Counted from the stretch's first letter, positions 8,303-16,887 are shown. The stretch: DNA of 64,000 bases from DSBN01 sp041686355 (GCA_041686355.1 JAWLDZ010000003.1:1-64000), one strand, 5' to 3'. The notes: generated by a model from the letters alone, not told the origin. Numbers and translations are program-made.

Positions 8303-9844
8303 ATGCAGACATCATCACTAATTCGATCAAAGGAAATATCTCCACCCCTGGTCACCCCCCTGACCAGTGGAGAGTATACATACACCGGTATCAGAATCGC
8401 CCCTGCCCATTCGGGTCTTCACAAAACGATTCGAAATCCTCAGAGCTTAGGCGGCTGGTGCGTCTCTGAAAAGAATATCTCCCCCTGGCGATGGAACTCT
8501 ACCATGGAGCACCAAAAATGGCTTTATCTGACCTTCTCCGATACATCCCCAGACCTGCACCCCCTCAGCGATGTGTTTCATATGAGTATCGATGGAACTC
8601 TTCGGATACTCGAGTGTTATTTGCGGGCTCTTAATGCCCTGGTGAGTCGTGAGGGTCTTGATGCCGATGCGCTTTACCTTTCGGCAAGCTTCTATGATGA
8701 AAGGGGCAACTTCTATTTTCTTCATCCGCAAATTGCCCAGCTCACCCAGCAGAATTACGAACAGGTACGCGGAACATCGGAAAGGGAGAGTACAGGAGCT
8801 ATCGGAGGACAGCAAGAATTTCTACCGGTGTTGGCGCATTACCTGCAGTTGCAACTGCTCCAAAGCAGCAACCAAAGCCACAGTCAGACTGGGCCTCATA
8901 GAGACAGGAATACCTCGGATTCTCCAACAGTAGTGCATCTACACTCACAGCTGCCCCAACTGAATCCACGGATTGCTGATTTTCTGTTCAAAGCGGTGAA
9001 TAACAGGAGCTCTACTTCTCGTTCTGCCTCTCGAGCCAGAAGCACACAGGCCTCAAGTTCCAGATCTTCCGATACCTCGCCCTTTTCCGATAAAATCCTG
9101 GAGTTTGCAGACGAAATTTCCACCTGGCGGGATGCCACGATTTTTGAAAACATTCACCTGGAACAAGCCGATGAGCGCCGAAAAGTTGCCGATGCGGCGG
9201 AACAGGCGGTACGTAAACGAGAAAAAAGGCGAAGCTTCAAAAAAAAGCACGGATCTACCATTTTTATAACTGCTGCAGCTCTGATAGTGATAGGCTTTTT
9301 TGCGGCTCCCTTTGTGAAAAATGCCTTTGAACCGGATATTACCGAAGGTCTTGCTCCCACAGAAGTAATTGAACTGTTTTACCTAAGCCAAAACAGCCTG
9401 AATCATGAGGCCATGAACGCATGTACCAGCAGTTCCGCCGGAAAATCTTACATCAGCCAGGTGACTAATCTGTTTGTAATTTCTAGGGTACGTCAGGGAA
9501 TCGAGATGAAAGATGTATTTACCTCAGCCCCGGAGTGGATTGCAGCCGGACAGCCCGAGCTGCGGGACAACAGTTTTGTATTCGGCATCACAGATCTGGA
9601 AATAAGCTCCACCGCCGCAAAGCGACAGTACGAGGTATCTTTCATCAAGTGGTCTACCCTTCCCCCTCAAGCTGAAGAGCTCACCTCGGAAGAAGAGCTT
9701 GCCCAAGTCTCCTCCACCGAAGATGTACAGGCCTTCCGAATAACAGAGACATTGCACATGATCGAAACGTCCAAGGGCTGGAAGATAGACCGTATTGAGC
9801 GAACCCACTATGAACCTTACGACTTTAGAACAGCGATGCAATAA
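8303..9844 (+). CDS. Single-pass membrane protein with kinase-like N-terminal region and periplasmic NTF2-like region (function unknown)
   Basis: I do not recognise this 513-residue protein as a named family. A cytoplasmic region (1-315) contains ILECYLRALNALVSREGL followed by YDERGNFYFLHPQIAQL, then a separate LPQLNPRIADFLFKAVNN segment. The spacing recalls a eukaryote-like kinase catalytic loop and C-lobe, but the HRD and DFG residues are absent, so at most a pseudokinase. A Ser/Thr-rich linker and a basic stretch (EKRRSFKKKH) lead into one transmembrane helix (about 318-338). The outer part (about 345-510) begins PTEVIELFYLSQNSLNHEAMN, reminiscent of NTF2-like domains. I take the ATG at 8303, downstream of AAGGAG. 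Its 3' end overlaps the convergent FecR gene by 20 bases. All domain ideas are inference. Confidence 0.6.
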   Translation: MQTSSLIRSKEISPPLVTPLTSGEYTYTGIRIAPAHSGLHKTIRNPQSLGGWCVSEKNISPWRWNSTMEHQKWLYLTFSDTSPDLHPLSDVFHMSIDGTLRILECYLRALNALVSREGLDADALYLSASFYDERGNFYFLHPQIAQLTQQNYEQVRGTSERESTGAIGGQQEFLPVLAHYLQLQLLQSSNQSHSQTGPHRDRNTSDSPTVVHLHSQLPQLNPRIADFLFKAVNNRSSTSRSASRARSTQASSSRSSDTSPFSDKILEFADEISTWRDATIFENIHLEQADERRKVADAAEQAVRKREKRRSFKKKHGSTIFITAAALIVIGFFAAPFVKNAFEPDITEGLAPTEVIELFYLSQNSLNHEAMNACTSSSAGKSYISQVTNLFVISRVRQGIEMKDVFTSAPEWIAAGQPELRDNSFVFGITDLEISSTAAKRQYEVSFIKWSTLPPQAEELTSEEELAQVSSTEDVQAFRITETLHMIETSKGWKIDRIERTHYEPYDFRTAMQ

Positions 9845-10847
9845 AGGTAAATACGGAGGTGCTAATAAAGAGTCCACTGGAAATGCTCATGGAAAGAGCT
9901 AAATTATCACGTACATCCCGATTCATATCTCCAACGAGGGGATCGGCATAGGCAAAGGTCAGTGCTGCTGCACCGAAGACTGCTCCTATACCGGCGGTCA
10001 AGAGTGAACCCCGCCTCAACTCTGACTGAGTAAACCTAAACTGAGCCCCGGGAGGCGGCGCTTTTCCGTCGTCTTCAGTTTTTGTTGGAGCCCCGGTCTC
10101 TGTTGGAACTTCGCTGTCAGGGGAAACTTCAATGGGAGTGGCCTGAAAATCGTACTGCCTCCAGAAAGCCTCTATTTCCGCTGAAAGGGCTTCTCTTTGA
10201 AAGGTATAACGAGGTTCCATATCAGCACTTATTTCGCTGATTGAAATCATCTCATCTGCGGCAAGTTCAATACTCTCCTCTTCGGTGACTATTTTTGCAG
10301 TAGGCTGAACCTCCACCTGCCCTTCAAAGCAGTATACAGAGGAGACCGTAGTATTTTTTTCAGAATTGTACAGTATATCATATCCAAAGTCGGTTCCCCG
10401 AACCCCTGCGACCATACTCGGACCTGTTAATGCAAACTGTGATAAGCCTGCCATTTTTTTTACCCTGGCCCGGACCCGGCCATAGGAGACCTTGTAGTTA
10501 GAGACGTCCGGTTCGGAGGTTTCTTCAATTTTGAAACTGGTATTCTCTGCTATCTTGAGCACATTGCTAGATCCCGTCACCTGAATTTCCAAAAAAGTAC
10601 CCATGTAGGTGTTGATATAATCTCCGGGATAAAACTCCAGTCCCTCAACAGTATTAGCTGCAAGATTGTACTCTACCGATTTACCATCCCGTACTACTTC
10701 GAAACTTGTACCGGATGCATAAATTAAGCTTCCCGCGACAGCATCTGCACCGGAAGAAGCCTGGCTCCACAAGGGCATGAAAGCACTACAAAGCAACAGG
10801 GCTGCTATTAAAAATCGTATATTCAGTGTTCTACTGACCTCATGCAT
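9825..10847 (-). CDS. FecR-domain exported protein
   Basis: A 340-residue protein with an N-terminal signal peptide (hydrophobic LIAALLLCSAFMPLWSQA, cleavage probably near residue 30). A FecR domain follows at about 70-150 (FYPGDYINTYMGTFLEIQV, VSYGRVRARVKKMAG, GPSMVAGVRGTDFGYD). FecR domains of this stand-alone type occur in many spirochaete envelope proteins and need not concern iron. A Pro/Thr-rich linker (around 230-260) precedes two hydrophobic segments at about 280-300 and 318-340, so the C-terminus is probably membrane-embedded. AAGGAG lies 7 nt before the ATG. It has a convincing promoter of its own just upstream and overlaps the opposing gene tail to tail by 20 bases. Confidence 0.78.
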   Translation of the reverse strand: MHEVSRTLNIRFLIAALLLCSAFMPLWSQASSGADAVAGSLIYASGTSFEVVRDGKSVEYNLAANTVEGLEFYPGDYINTYMGTFLEIQVTGSSNVLKIAENTSFKIEETSEPDVSNYKVSYGRVRARVKKMAGLSQFALTGPSMVAGVRGTDFGYDILYNSEKNTTVSSVYCFEGQVEVQPTAKIVTEEESIELAADEMISISEISADMEPRYTFQREALSAEIEAFWRQYDFQATPIEVSPDSEVPTETGAPTKTEDDGKAPPPGAQFRFTQSELRRGSLLTAGIGAVFGAAALTFAYADPLVGDMNRDVRDNLALSMSISSGLFISTSVFTFIASLF

Positions 10848-10877
10848 TATTCGGCTCCTTTATTCTGTCCTTTCAAA

Positions 10878-10906
10878 AGTGTACCGCAAAACCAACTGTA
10901 TATCAA
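10878..10906 (-). promoter_or_regulatory. Putative sigma70-type promoter of the FecR-domain gene
   Basis: Read on the minus strand, TTGATA (10906-10901) and TACACT (10883-10878) are exactly 17 bases apart. The predicted start near 10871 leaves a short leader containing AAGGAG. The element lies in the 65-base gap after miaA, so the FecR gene can be expressed apart from the murC-miaA operon. Confidence 0.55.
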
Positions 10907-10912
10907 ACAAAA

Positions 10913-11884
10913 TCAATCGGGCTGCAGGAACTCCGAGACCCGTGCAGATAACCTCTCCGACTCTTCGGGAGTATACCATTCGGTCTCGGCAATTCGTTTG
11001 AAAAAGGTAATTTGTCGTTTTGCATAACGGCGGCTATTTTTTTTTATCTCTGTCTTGATTTGATCAAACCCAGTTTTTGAAAAGCCTTCAACCCCAGGGT
11101 TTTGGGCTTCGAAAAACTCGCGATAGCCGATTCCGCGCATCCCGGGATCTTTTGCTGTGAAGCCTTGTGCTGTCAGCGATCGCACTTCTTCCACCAGCCC
11201 TTCCGCCCACATCTGCTCGACCCGGCGATCGATTCTGGAGTATAGTTCCGCCCGTTCCCGGTACAGGCCGAGAACTAAGTACTCAAACCCGGAGCGCAGC
11301 GAGGGAGCCTGCTGGTAGCTGCTCAGTGGTTTCCCAGAGCTATACAGCACCTCCAACGCCCGAATCAATCGCTGAGTATCGTTTGGATGCAGCTTTTCGG
11401 CAGTCGCAGGATCACACTGCTGTAGTTCCTGAAACAGCTCGTCCCTGCCCGATTGCCCCAGTCTTTTATAGAGGGCCTCTCTAATTTCTACATCCGCCGA
11501 TGGGGTCGGCGGAAGGCCGTACATAAAGTGGTAAAAGTAAAAGGCTGTCCCGCCGGTGATCAATGGAATACGTCCGCGGGAGCAAATTTCCCGTACCAAA
11601 CGGTCCGCATCTCGTACAAACTGCCCGACATCATACTGTTCAGAGGGGCTGCAAATGTCTATCAAATGATGGGGTACACGCCGCTGTAGTTCAGGTGAAG
11701 GTTTTGCCGTTCCAATATCAAGGGATCGATATACCTGCATTGAGTCGGCATTGATTATCTCGAACTTATGCGCAGAGTGAACAAAGAGCTGTTCCACCAG
11801 TGCGGTCTTGCCGACCGCAGTGGGACCAAACAGCAGTATGGCGGGTAGTTTATTCTTCGATTCTATACTCAACTTTTTTATCAA
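10913..11884 (-). CDS. miaA: tRNA dimethylallyltransferase
   Basis: Transfers the isopentenyl group of DMAPP to N6 of A37 in tRNAs reading UNN codons. The 323-residue product has the P-loop GPTAVGKTA (20-28), the DMAPP-site strand NADSMQVYRSLDIGTAKP, the HHLIDICSPSEQYDVGQF segment, LITGGTAFYF and DTQRLIRALEV, and C-terminally TKIKKNSRRYAKRQ-like tRNA contacts (actual text TEIKKNSRRYAKRQITFFKR). The start is a TTG at 11884, inside the last codons of rpoZ; a second TTG at 11872 is possible. Neither has a strong ribosome site, so coupling to rpoZ translation is likely. Last gene of the murC-yicC-cmk-rpoZ-miaA run. Confidence 0.95.
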   Translation of the reverse strand: MIKKLSIESKNKLPAILLFGPTAVGKTALVEQLFVHSAHKFEIINADSMQVYRSLDIGTAKPSPELQRRVPHHLIDICSPSEQYDVGQFVRDADRLVREICSRGRIPLITGGTAFYFYHFMYGLPPTPSADVEIREALYKRLGQSGRDELFQELQQCDPATAEKLHPNDTQRLIRALEVLYSSGKPLSSYQQAPSLRSGFEYLVLGLYRERAELYSRIDRRVEQMWAEGLVEEVRSLTAQGFTAKDPGMRGIGYREFFEAQNPGVEGFSKTGFDQIKTEIKKNSRRYAKRQITFFKRIAETEWYTPEESERLSARVSEFLQPD

Positions 11885-12041
11885 GAATTTGTTTGATGGC
11901 GGTGGGAACTACTTTTCCGTTATTTCTTTCAACTTCCTCATCACCGGTGATGGTAAGCTGATTTGCCCGCTTAATGGCGGCAGAGGTCATTTCGTAGATA
12001 TTTCCTTTCCAGCTTACAAGCTTATCGAGGGGTATTATCAT
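11850..12041 (-). CDS. rpoZ: DNA-directed RNA polymerase omega subunit
   Basis: A 63-residue product matching the short spirochaetal omega form: IPLDKLVSWKGNIYEMTSAA near the N-terminus, the conserved IKRANQL helix, and the central KVVPTAIKQILDKKVEY. Omega assists folding and assembly of the beta-prime subunit. I start at the ATG at 12041, 7-8 nt after AGGAG, rather than at the TTG one codon upstream. It overlaps miaA by 35 bases in another frame. A direct repeat lies just upstream, in the 67-base gap after cmk. Confidence 0.85.
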   Translation of the reverse strand: MIIPLDKLVSWKGNIYEMTSAAIKRANQLTITGDEEVERNNGKVVPTAIKQILDKKVEYRIEE

Positions 12042-12060
12042 CAAGGGTCTCCTAGTTAAT

Positions 12061-12080
12061 ATACGTCGTTTAAATACGTC
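12061..12080. repeat. 7-bp direct repeat ahead of rpoZ
   Basis: ATACGTC occurs at 12061-12067 and again at 12074-12080, a 13-base period, in the AT-rich gap between cmk and rpoZ. No good promoter hexamers could be assigned around it. It may be chance or a protein-binding site. Confidence 0.3.
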
Positions 12081-12108
12081 AGATTCTATTTGATATCAGT
12101 ATAGCAAA

Positions 12109-12654
12109 TTAACCCTTGCTCTGTAAAGATTCAACTGCCCGTATAATAATATCGGCTATTTGAAACTGGTTCTGGGTATCCGCATCTACAAGTAAGTCGG
12201 CAAAATCGTATTTATCATTATCGATTCCGTAAATTTTCTTGTACCGTCCATTGTCTCGCAGGTCCCGTCGATGGGTCTCCTTCTGTTTTTCTTCCACACT
12301 GCCACCCTCTCGCTCGACAATTCTGGCAGCCCGAGTTTCCAGAGATGCCTTTAAATAGACCTTCAAGTCCGCATCTTCTAACAACCAGATTGCGAGCCGT
12401 GAACCCAACACACAGTTCCCTTCCTCAGCCATTTCGACCTGCTTTCTATCAAGCTCCCGATCATAAGAGTAATCCTGTTCGGCCAGACTGCAGAACTCCT
12501 CGAAATCTATCCCTTTTTCATCGGCCATATCATGAAAGGTATAATTTATGAGCCGTAGATTGAGCCTTTCTGCGACTATACGACTTACAGACGAGTTGCC
12601 GCAGCCGCTCTTACCTGAAATTGCAATTTTTAAGCCGGTGTTCTTATTCGACAT
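12109..12654 (-). CDS. cmk: Cytidylate kinase-like protein (AAA_33/short CMP kinase type)
   Basis: A 181-residue P-loop nucleotide kinase. ISGKSGCGNSSVSRIVAERL gives the Walker A motif (14-22). The rest matches the short archaeal-type (d)CMP kinase: NYTFHDMADEKGIDFEEF, LGSRLAIWLL, the lid-like VKLKASLETRAARI equivalent (actual text VYLKASLETRAARIVERE), and the C-terminal RRDLRDNGRYKKIYGID. The likely reaction is ATP-dependent phosphorylation of CMP/dCMP in pyrimidine salvage. Asn20 replaces the Gly or Lys commonly seen just before the phosphate-binding Ser. It overlaps yicC by 11 bases. Substrate is assigned by family resemblance only. Confidence 0.8.
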   Translation of the reverse strand: MSNKNTGLKIAISGKSGCGNSSVSRIVAERLNLRLINYTFHDMADEKGIDFEEFCSLAEQDYSYDRELDRKQVEMAEEGNCVLGSRLAIWLLEDADLKVYLKASLETRAARIVEREGGSVEEKQKETHRRDLRDNGRYKKIYGIDNDKYDFADLLVDADTQNQFQIADIIIRAVESLQSKG

Positions 12655-13510
12655 TCCTTAGTTGCTCCCTTATTTTTTCCAGTGCATCCTTTGCCTCGAC
12701 CACAGCCTGGTTTATTGCAATGATACTACTTTTTGAGCCGATAGTATTAATTTCCCGATGCATCTCCTGACAAATAAAATCAAGCTTCTTACCAATACCT
12801 CCGGTTTCCTGCATGTAGTTCATAAACTGCTCTAGATGACTTCGCATCCGTACGGTCTCCTCACCCACTGAGTATTTCATCAGCATCACAGCTGTCTCGG
12901 AGAGAATGCGGTTCTCATCGTAATTATCCCCAACCAGTTCTTTAAAACGCTCGGTAAGCTGGTTCCGAATATACTCTTCGAGCTTGACCGAATGGGCTTC
13001 TATGGTGGCCAGGTTAGCTTCAAGACTTTGCATGAGGCTACGAATATCCGCATCGGTAGTTTCACCTTCCGTCTGTCGGGAACGTATAAATTCGGTGGCA
13101 GCCGCTTCCAACTCCTGGAGAACCAACTTTTCAAACCACTCGAGGTCTCGGTTCTTTACCGGTTTGATAACCCCTTCTAATCGTAAAAAGTGGTTTAATC
13201 GCGGTTCTTCTTGCAGACCGACCGTTTCCGCCAGTCGGCGCAGTGCCGCAGCATACTGTGTGGCTGCCCTCTGATCAATATACACCTCCAAATCCTCTTC
13301 CAGCTCTTTTACCCGCAGGGATATTTCAACCCGCCCCCTGACTATCTTTGATTTGAGATAGTTACGTATCGCAGGTTCCAGTGGAGAGAGAAAGGGCGGT
13401 GCGTTCACCACAATGTCTAAATAGCGATTATTATAGGATTTTAATTCAAGGGCGAGATTCACCCGCTCATCCTGATATTCTCGGTACGAGTAGCCGGTCA
13501 TGCTTATCAT
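12644..13510 (-). CDS. yicC: YicC-family endoribonuclease / RNase adaptor
   Basis: A 288-residue YicC-like protein. The N-terminus MISMTGYSYREY and KSYNNRYLDIVVNAPPFLSP, the central RGRVEISLRV, and the C-terminal stretch MNYMQETGGIGKKLDFICQEMHREINTIGSKS (residues about 242-273), ending in IVEAKDALEKIREQ-like sequence, are the family hallmarks. Bacterial YicC proteins are reported as RNA endonucleases or adaptors that destabilise small RNAs. The start overlaps the murC stop (ATGA) and the end overlaps cmk, so the three genes form one translationally coupled unit. Pairing with a nucleotide kinase and rpoZ is common in bacteria, where gmk often fills the kinase place. Confidence 0.9.
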   Translation of the reverse strand: MISMTGYSYREYQDERVNLALELKSYNNRYLDIVVNAPPFLSPLEPAIRNYLKSKIVRGRVEISLRVKELEEDLEVYIDQRAATQYAAALRRLAETVGLQEEPRLNHFLRLEGVIKPVKNRDLEWFEKLVLQELEAAATEFIRSRQTEGETTDADIRSLMQSLEANLATIEAHSVKLEEYIRNQLTERFKELVGDNYDENRILSETAVMLMKYSVGEETVRMRSHLEQFMNYMQETGGIGKKLDFICQEMHREINTIGSKSSIIAINQAVVEAKDALEKIREQLRNVE

Positions 13511-14958
13511 ATATTTTTCTCCGATGCAAAGGTATTATACAGGGCAAGCCCAAGCCGCCAGTTATCACCGGCACCCATAGTAATAAATAGATCACCGGGC
13601 TGCAACAGCTCCTCTAAATCCGGCTCTGCATCTTCTAACTCGTGATAGTACCTCACTTGGGGATGCTGCTGCCTGACCGCATCAAAAAGGGTTCGTCCAT
13701 CCACAGTCCCGATCTTTTCTCTGGCGGAGGCATAAATTTTATGAAGTATTACAATATCCGCATCCGAAAAGGCTGCAGCAAAATCCGGTAATAGGGCTTG
13801 AGTACGAGTATAGGTGTGGGACATGAAATCGACAATGAGACGCCGGTCGGGGTAAAAATTGCGAAAACCCTGGAGCGTAGTTTTAATCTCTTTAGGATGA
13901 TGGCCATAATCATCGGCGAACAAGACTCCAGCCTGCTCTCCAAGTATCTCAGAACGCCGTTTGCTGCCGCTGAAGGATCCCAAGGCCTTGGCAATTGCTT
14001 TGATATCCGATTCTGTTACTTTTCCCTTCGCATCCAGCAGGATACCGTGTACAACCGCTGCTGCTGCAGTCCCGTCAACCACCGAATGAAGCCCGGGTAC
14101 CTTTAGGTGAAACTCCGTAGGCCATCCGGCAAGCTGAAATGTATGCAGCCCAGGGCTAGCCTGGTAGTTTACAATCTGAAAATCTCCGGACGCTTTAAAC
14201 CCATAGGGAATCAGCTGCAGGTCTGGGCGCAACTGGCCCACCTTCACAGCACAATCGGCCGCCCCCGGGTCATCAGCGCAGTAAATCAGCTTTCCCCCCT
14301 GGGGAAGTTTCAAGGCATATTCAATAAAAGCCGATTCTATATCAGCGTAATCATGATAATAGTCCAGATGATCAGCATCCACTGTGGTAATAACCAGTTG
14401 GTTTGGGTGAAAAGAGAGAAAGTGTCGACGGTATTCACAGGTCTCGGCAATAAAATAGCGGTCACCCCCAAAGTAAGTGGCCCGGTCCTGAAAAGCTTTC
14501 ACCGCCGACCCCACTAGAACCCCCGCCGGAAGAGTGAGTTCTTTTACGATTGTACCGGCCATAGCGGTGGTGGTGGTCTTCCCATGCACTCCAGCGATAC
14601 CGGTGGCATGCAGGTCCCGCGACAGCTCTCCGAGAGCCTGGGTGTATTCCACCAGGGCTATTCCACGTTCCCGAGCTTCGCGCAACTCCGGATGTGTCTC
14701 AGGATTGTATGCAGCGGAATAAATTACCAAATCCGTGTGAGGGGGAAGGTTCTCAGGCCGAAACCCTTCAGCATACCGAATTCCCAGGTCTTTAAGAATC
14801 GCATCAGTATAAAAGGTCTCCTCCGTATCACTGCCCGAAACCTCTGCACCATGGTTCAGCATGAGTTCGGCCAAGGCCGACATTCCGGTACCCTTAATCC
14901 CCACAAAATAGAGTGAAGCAGTATTTAGATCCGGCGGTAAAATATTATTAAAAGCCAT
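13507..14958 (-). CDS. murC: UDP-N-acetylmuramate--L-alanine ligase
   Basis: ATP-dependent addition of L-Ala to UDP-MurNAc, the first peptide step of peptidoglycan synthesis. The 483-residue product has the N-terminal UDP-binding FVGIKGTGMSALAEL (18-32), the P-loop GVHGKTTTT (123-131), the metal/phosphate region TTVDADHLDYYHDY, and C-terminally DDYGHHPKEIK and MSHTYTRTQ, with the MGAGDNWRLG ending typical of MurC. The HHP and YTRT motifs and length favour MurC over the recycling ligase Mpl, although the N-terminus GIKGTGM departs from the usual GIGGIGM. It opens the minus-strand operon ending at miaA; no clear promoter was found in the divergent region with glgC. Confidence 0.85.
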   Translation of the reverse strand: MAFNNILPPDLNTASLYFVGIKGTGMSALAELMLNHGAEVSGSDTEETFYTDAILKDLGIRYAEGFRPENLPPHTDLVIYSAAYNPETHPELREARERGIALVEYTQALGELSRDLHATGIAGVHGKTTTTAMAGTIVKELTLPAGVLVGSAVKAFQDRATYFGGDRYFIAETCEYRRHFLSFHPNQLVITTVDADHLDYYHDYADIESAFIEYALKLPQGGKLIYCADDPGAADCAVKVGQLRPDLQLIPYGFKASGDFQIVNYQASPGLHTFQLAGWPTEFHLKVPGLHSVVDGTAAAAVVHGILLDAKGKVTESDIKAIAKALGSFSGSKRRSEILGEQAGVLFADDYGHHPKEIKTTLQGFRNFYPDRRLIVDFMSHTYTRTQALLPDFAAAFSDADIVILHKIYASAREKIGTVDGRTLFDAVRQQHPQVRYYHELEDAEPDLEELLQPGDLFITMGAGDNWRLGLALYNTFASEKNI

Positions 14959-15024
14959 ATTAGGATATTACCTGTCCTCATACATTTGTTCAACATTGCC
15001 AACGCAACATTTCTAGGGGAGAGT

Positions 15025-15066
15025 AATTCTAAATGTAGGGATCGAAAGCTTTCCGCATTTAGAATT
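15025..15066. repeat. Large inverted repeat between murC and glgC
   Basis: AATTCTAAATG (15025-15035) is the exact reverse complement of CATTTAGAATT (15056-15066), and the spacer holds the 10-base palindrome GAAAGCTTTC (15044-15053). There is no U-tract on either side, so an intrinsic terminator is unlikely. The place, midway between divergent starts at 14958 and 15135, fits an operator or a structured leader. Function not known. Confidence 0.6.
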
Positions 15067-15134
15067 TGCTTCAGTTCCTTGACCTTCAACAAATGATCCA
15101 CTACCCTTTATGATAGAAAGCGAGGTAAAAAACA

Positions 15135-16418
15135 TTGGAAAAGGTACTATCAATTGTGCTTGGCGGCGGGAAAGGCACACGGCTTTATCCCTTAACAAAA
15201 GACAGAGCAAAACCGGCGGTTCCCTTTGGCGGGAAGTATAGGTTGGTCGACATACCCATATCTAACTGTATAAACGCCAATTTCAAGCAAATCTATATTT
15301 TGACCCAATTCAACAGCGCTTCGCTGCACAACCATATTTCAAACACCTATATTTTCGATGTATTTACCCATGGTTTTGTCGAAGTCCTTGCAGCTGAACA
15401 GACCTTTGAAAACACCAGCTGGTACGAAGGGACAGCCGATGCGGTACGTAAAAACTTCACCCATTTTCACGATCAGGAACCAACTCACTATCTGATTTTG
15501 GCCGGCGACCAACTCTATCGGACCGATTTTGCAGATATGTTGAATCAGCACATAGAAAGCGGTGCTGAGATTACCGTGGCAGCTACTCCGGTTTCTCGCA
15601 GCCAGGCAACCGGTTTGGGCATAATGAAGGCCGACAAAAACCGACGGGCGGTTTCTTTCATCGAAAAACCAACTCCCGAAGCCAATATAGAAGAGATGAA
15701 GGTACCCCAGAGCATCCTCTATTCACAGGGTATGCAGGCGGACGCCTCAAAAGAGTACCTGGCCTCAATGGGCATTTATATCTTCAATGCCGAAACTATG
15801 GAGAAGGTTTTAGATAATAATTATACCGATTTTGGAAAAGAGATTATTCCGATCGCAATTAGTGAAAGGCATGTGAACACTTATGTGTTTAACGGCTTCT
15901 GGGAGGATATCGGAACCATCAAAGCCTTCTACGAAACAAACCTTAACCTGGCCTCTCTTACGCCGGCGTTTAATTTTTACGATGAGCAGATGCCTATCTA
16001 TACACATCGGCGACATCTGCCGGCGACAAAAGTCAACTTCTGCACTATAAGTCAATCCCTCACCGGTGAAGGAAGTATTATTACCAACGCGTCAATTGTG
16101 AACTCTGTAGTGGGTGTTCGCACCCTTATAGAGTCCGGTGCCAGCCTGGACGGAGTGTATTGTATGGGTGCAAATTACTATGAGCCCCACGAAAAGAAAC
16201 TGGAAAACCAAGCGAAGGGTATTCCCAATATAGGTATAGGGCGCGGAACAATAGTCAAACGTGCTATCATCGACAAAAACGCCCGAATTGGCGACGGTTG
16301 TCGCATAGGTATTGATCATATGGAGCGCCAAGACGGGGACTACGGTAATTATTGGATTGTCGATGGAATCATCATAATACCGAAGAACGGAATAATCCCC
16401 CAAGGAACTATCATTTAG
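15135..16418 (+). CDS. glgC: Glucose-1-phosphate adenylyltransferase
   Basis: Makes ADP-glucose from ATP and glucose-1-phosphate for glycogen synthesis. The 427-residue length is normal. It begins with the nucleotidyltransferase signature VLGGGKGTRLYPLTKDRAKP (about 8-27), then PISNCINANFKQIYILTQF, LAGDQLYRTDF, FIEKPTPEANIEEM and the C-terminal left-handed beta-helix repeats (from about 300) ending IIIPKNGIIPQGTII. The form is closer to plant and cyanobacterial subunits than to E. coli GlgC. The start is TTG at 15135, preceded by GAGG at 15122-15125. No other glycogen gene is in the window. It ends 25 bases from the convergent mutT-like gene without an obvious terminator. Confidence 0.92.
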   Translation: MEKVLSIVLGGGKGTRLYPLTKDRAKPAVPFGGKYRLVDIPISNCINANFKQIYILTQFNSASLHNHISNTYIFDVFTHGFVEVLAAEQTFENTSWYEGTADAVRKNFTHFHDQEPTHYLILAGDQLYRTDFADMLNQHIESGAEITVAATPVSRSQATGLGIMKADKNRRAVSFIEKPTPEANIEEMKVPQSILYSQGMQADASKEYLASMGIYIFNAETMEKVLDNNYTDFGKEIIPIAISERHVNTYVFNGFWEDIGTIKAFYETNLNLASLTPAFNFYDEQMPIYTHRRHLPATKVNFCTISQSLTGEGSIITNASIVNSVVGVRTLIESGASLDGVYCMGANYYEPHEKKLENQAKGIPNIGIGRGTIVKRAIIDKNARIGDGCRIGIDHMERQDGDYGNYWIVDGIIIIPKNGIIPQGTII

Positions 16419-16443
16419 CTCGGCTTGGGGAAACAGAACGTTT

Positions 16444-16887
16444 TTATTTATTCGGCCTGCTTACAAGCTTCAGTTTATCCAGACACCGCACAATTTTTTT
16501 ATCGGAATCCGCCATAGGCAGATGCTTTAGATCATCCAATGAGACCCATCTGATTGCCTGATGCTCGTTCAGCACAAACGCATCGCTTAACAAACGCACC
16601 GAATAGACCGAAAGTTCATACACCTGATCACGATTCACAAATTGGTCGCTGCAGAGTTTTTCGCCAACCAGAATGTCTATAGAGAACTCTTCGAAAAATT
16701 CCCGCTTCAAAGCCTGCTGAGGCGACTCTGCATCCTCTTTTTTCCCACCCGGAAACTCCCATGACTCGCCTATGCTGGTGCCGGGCTTTCGGAGGGCTAC
16801 TAAAAATTTATCCCTCCGGCGGGCAATACCCGCAGTTGATACTCGTGCTATAGATTCGGATTGCTGCTTCACTGACGTATGCTCCAC
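16444..16887 (-). CDS. Nudix hydrolase, MutT-like
   Basis: A 147-residue Nudix protein most like (8-oxo)dGTP diphosphatases: IARRRDKFLVALRKPG, WEFPGGKKEDAE, and the C-terminal IRWVSLDDLKHLPMADSDKK. The Nudix box runs from Gly48 to Ile70 with Glu54, Arg62-Glu63 and Glu66-Glu67 all in place; the usual Gly near the end is Ser69. The metal ligands are intact, so activity is expected, removing oxidised nucleotides or similar substrates. The start is not settled: GTG at 16887 is close to AGGA, and a GTG at 16872 has GGAG at longer spacing. It lies 34 bases after the small membrane protein gene and may be cotranscribed with it. Confidence 0.82.
   Translation of the reverse strand: MEHTSVKQQSESIARVSTAGIARRRDKFLVALRKPGTSIGESWEFPGGKKEDAESPQQALKREFFEEFSIDILVGEKLCSDQFVNRDQVYELSVYSVRLLSDAFVLNEHQAIRWVSLDDLKHLPMADSDKKIVRCLDKLKLVSRPNK

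Noticed and set aside
13507..14958. Mpl (murein recycling ligase) instead of MurC
   Set aside because: DYGHHPKEI, the YTRT motif and MGAGDNW ending fit MurC, and length is MurC-like.
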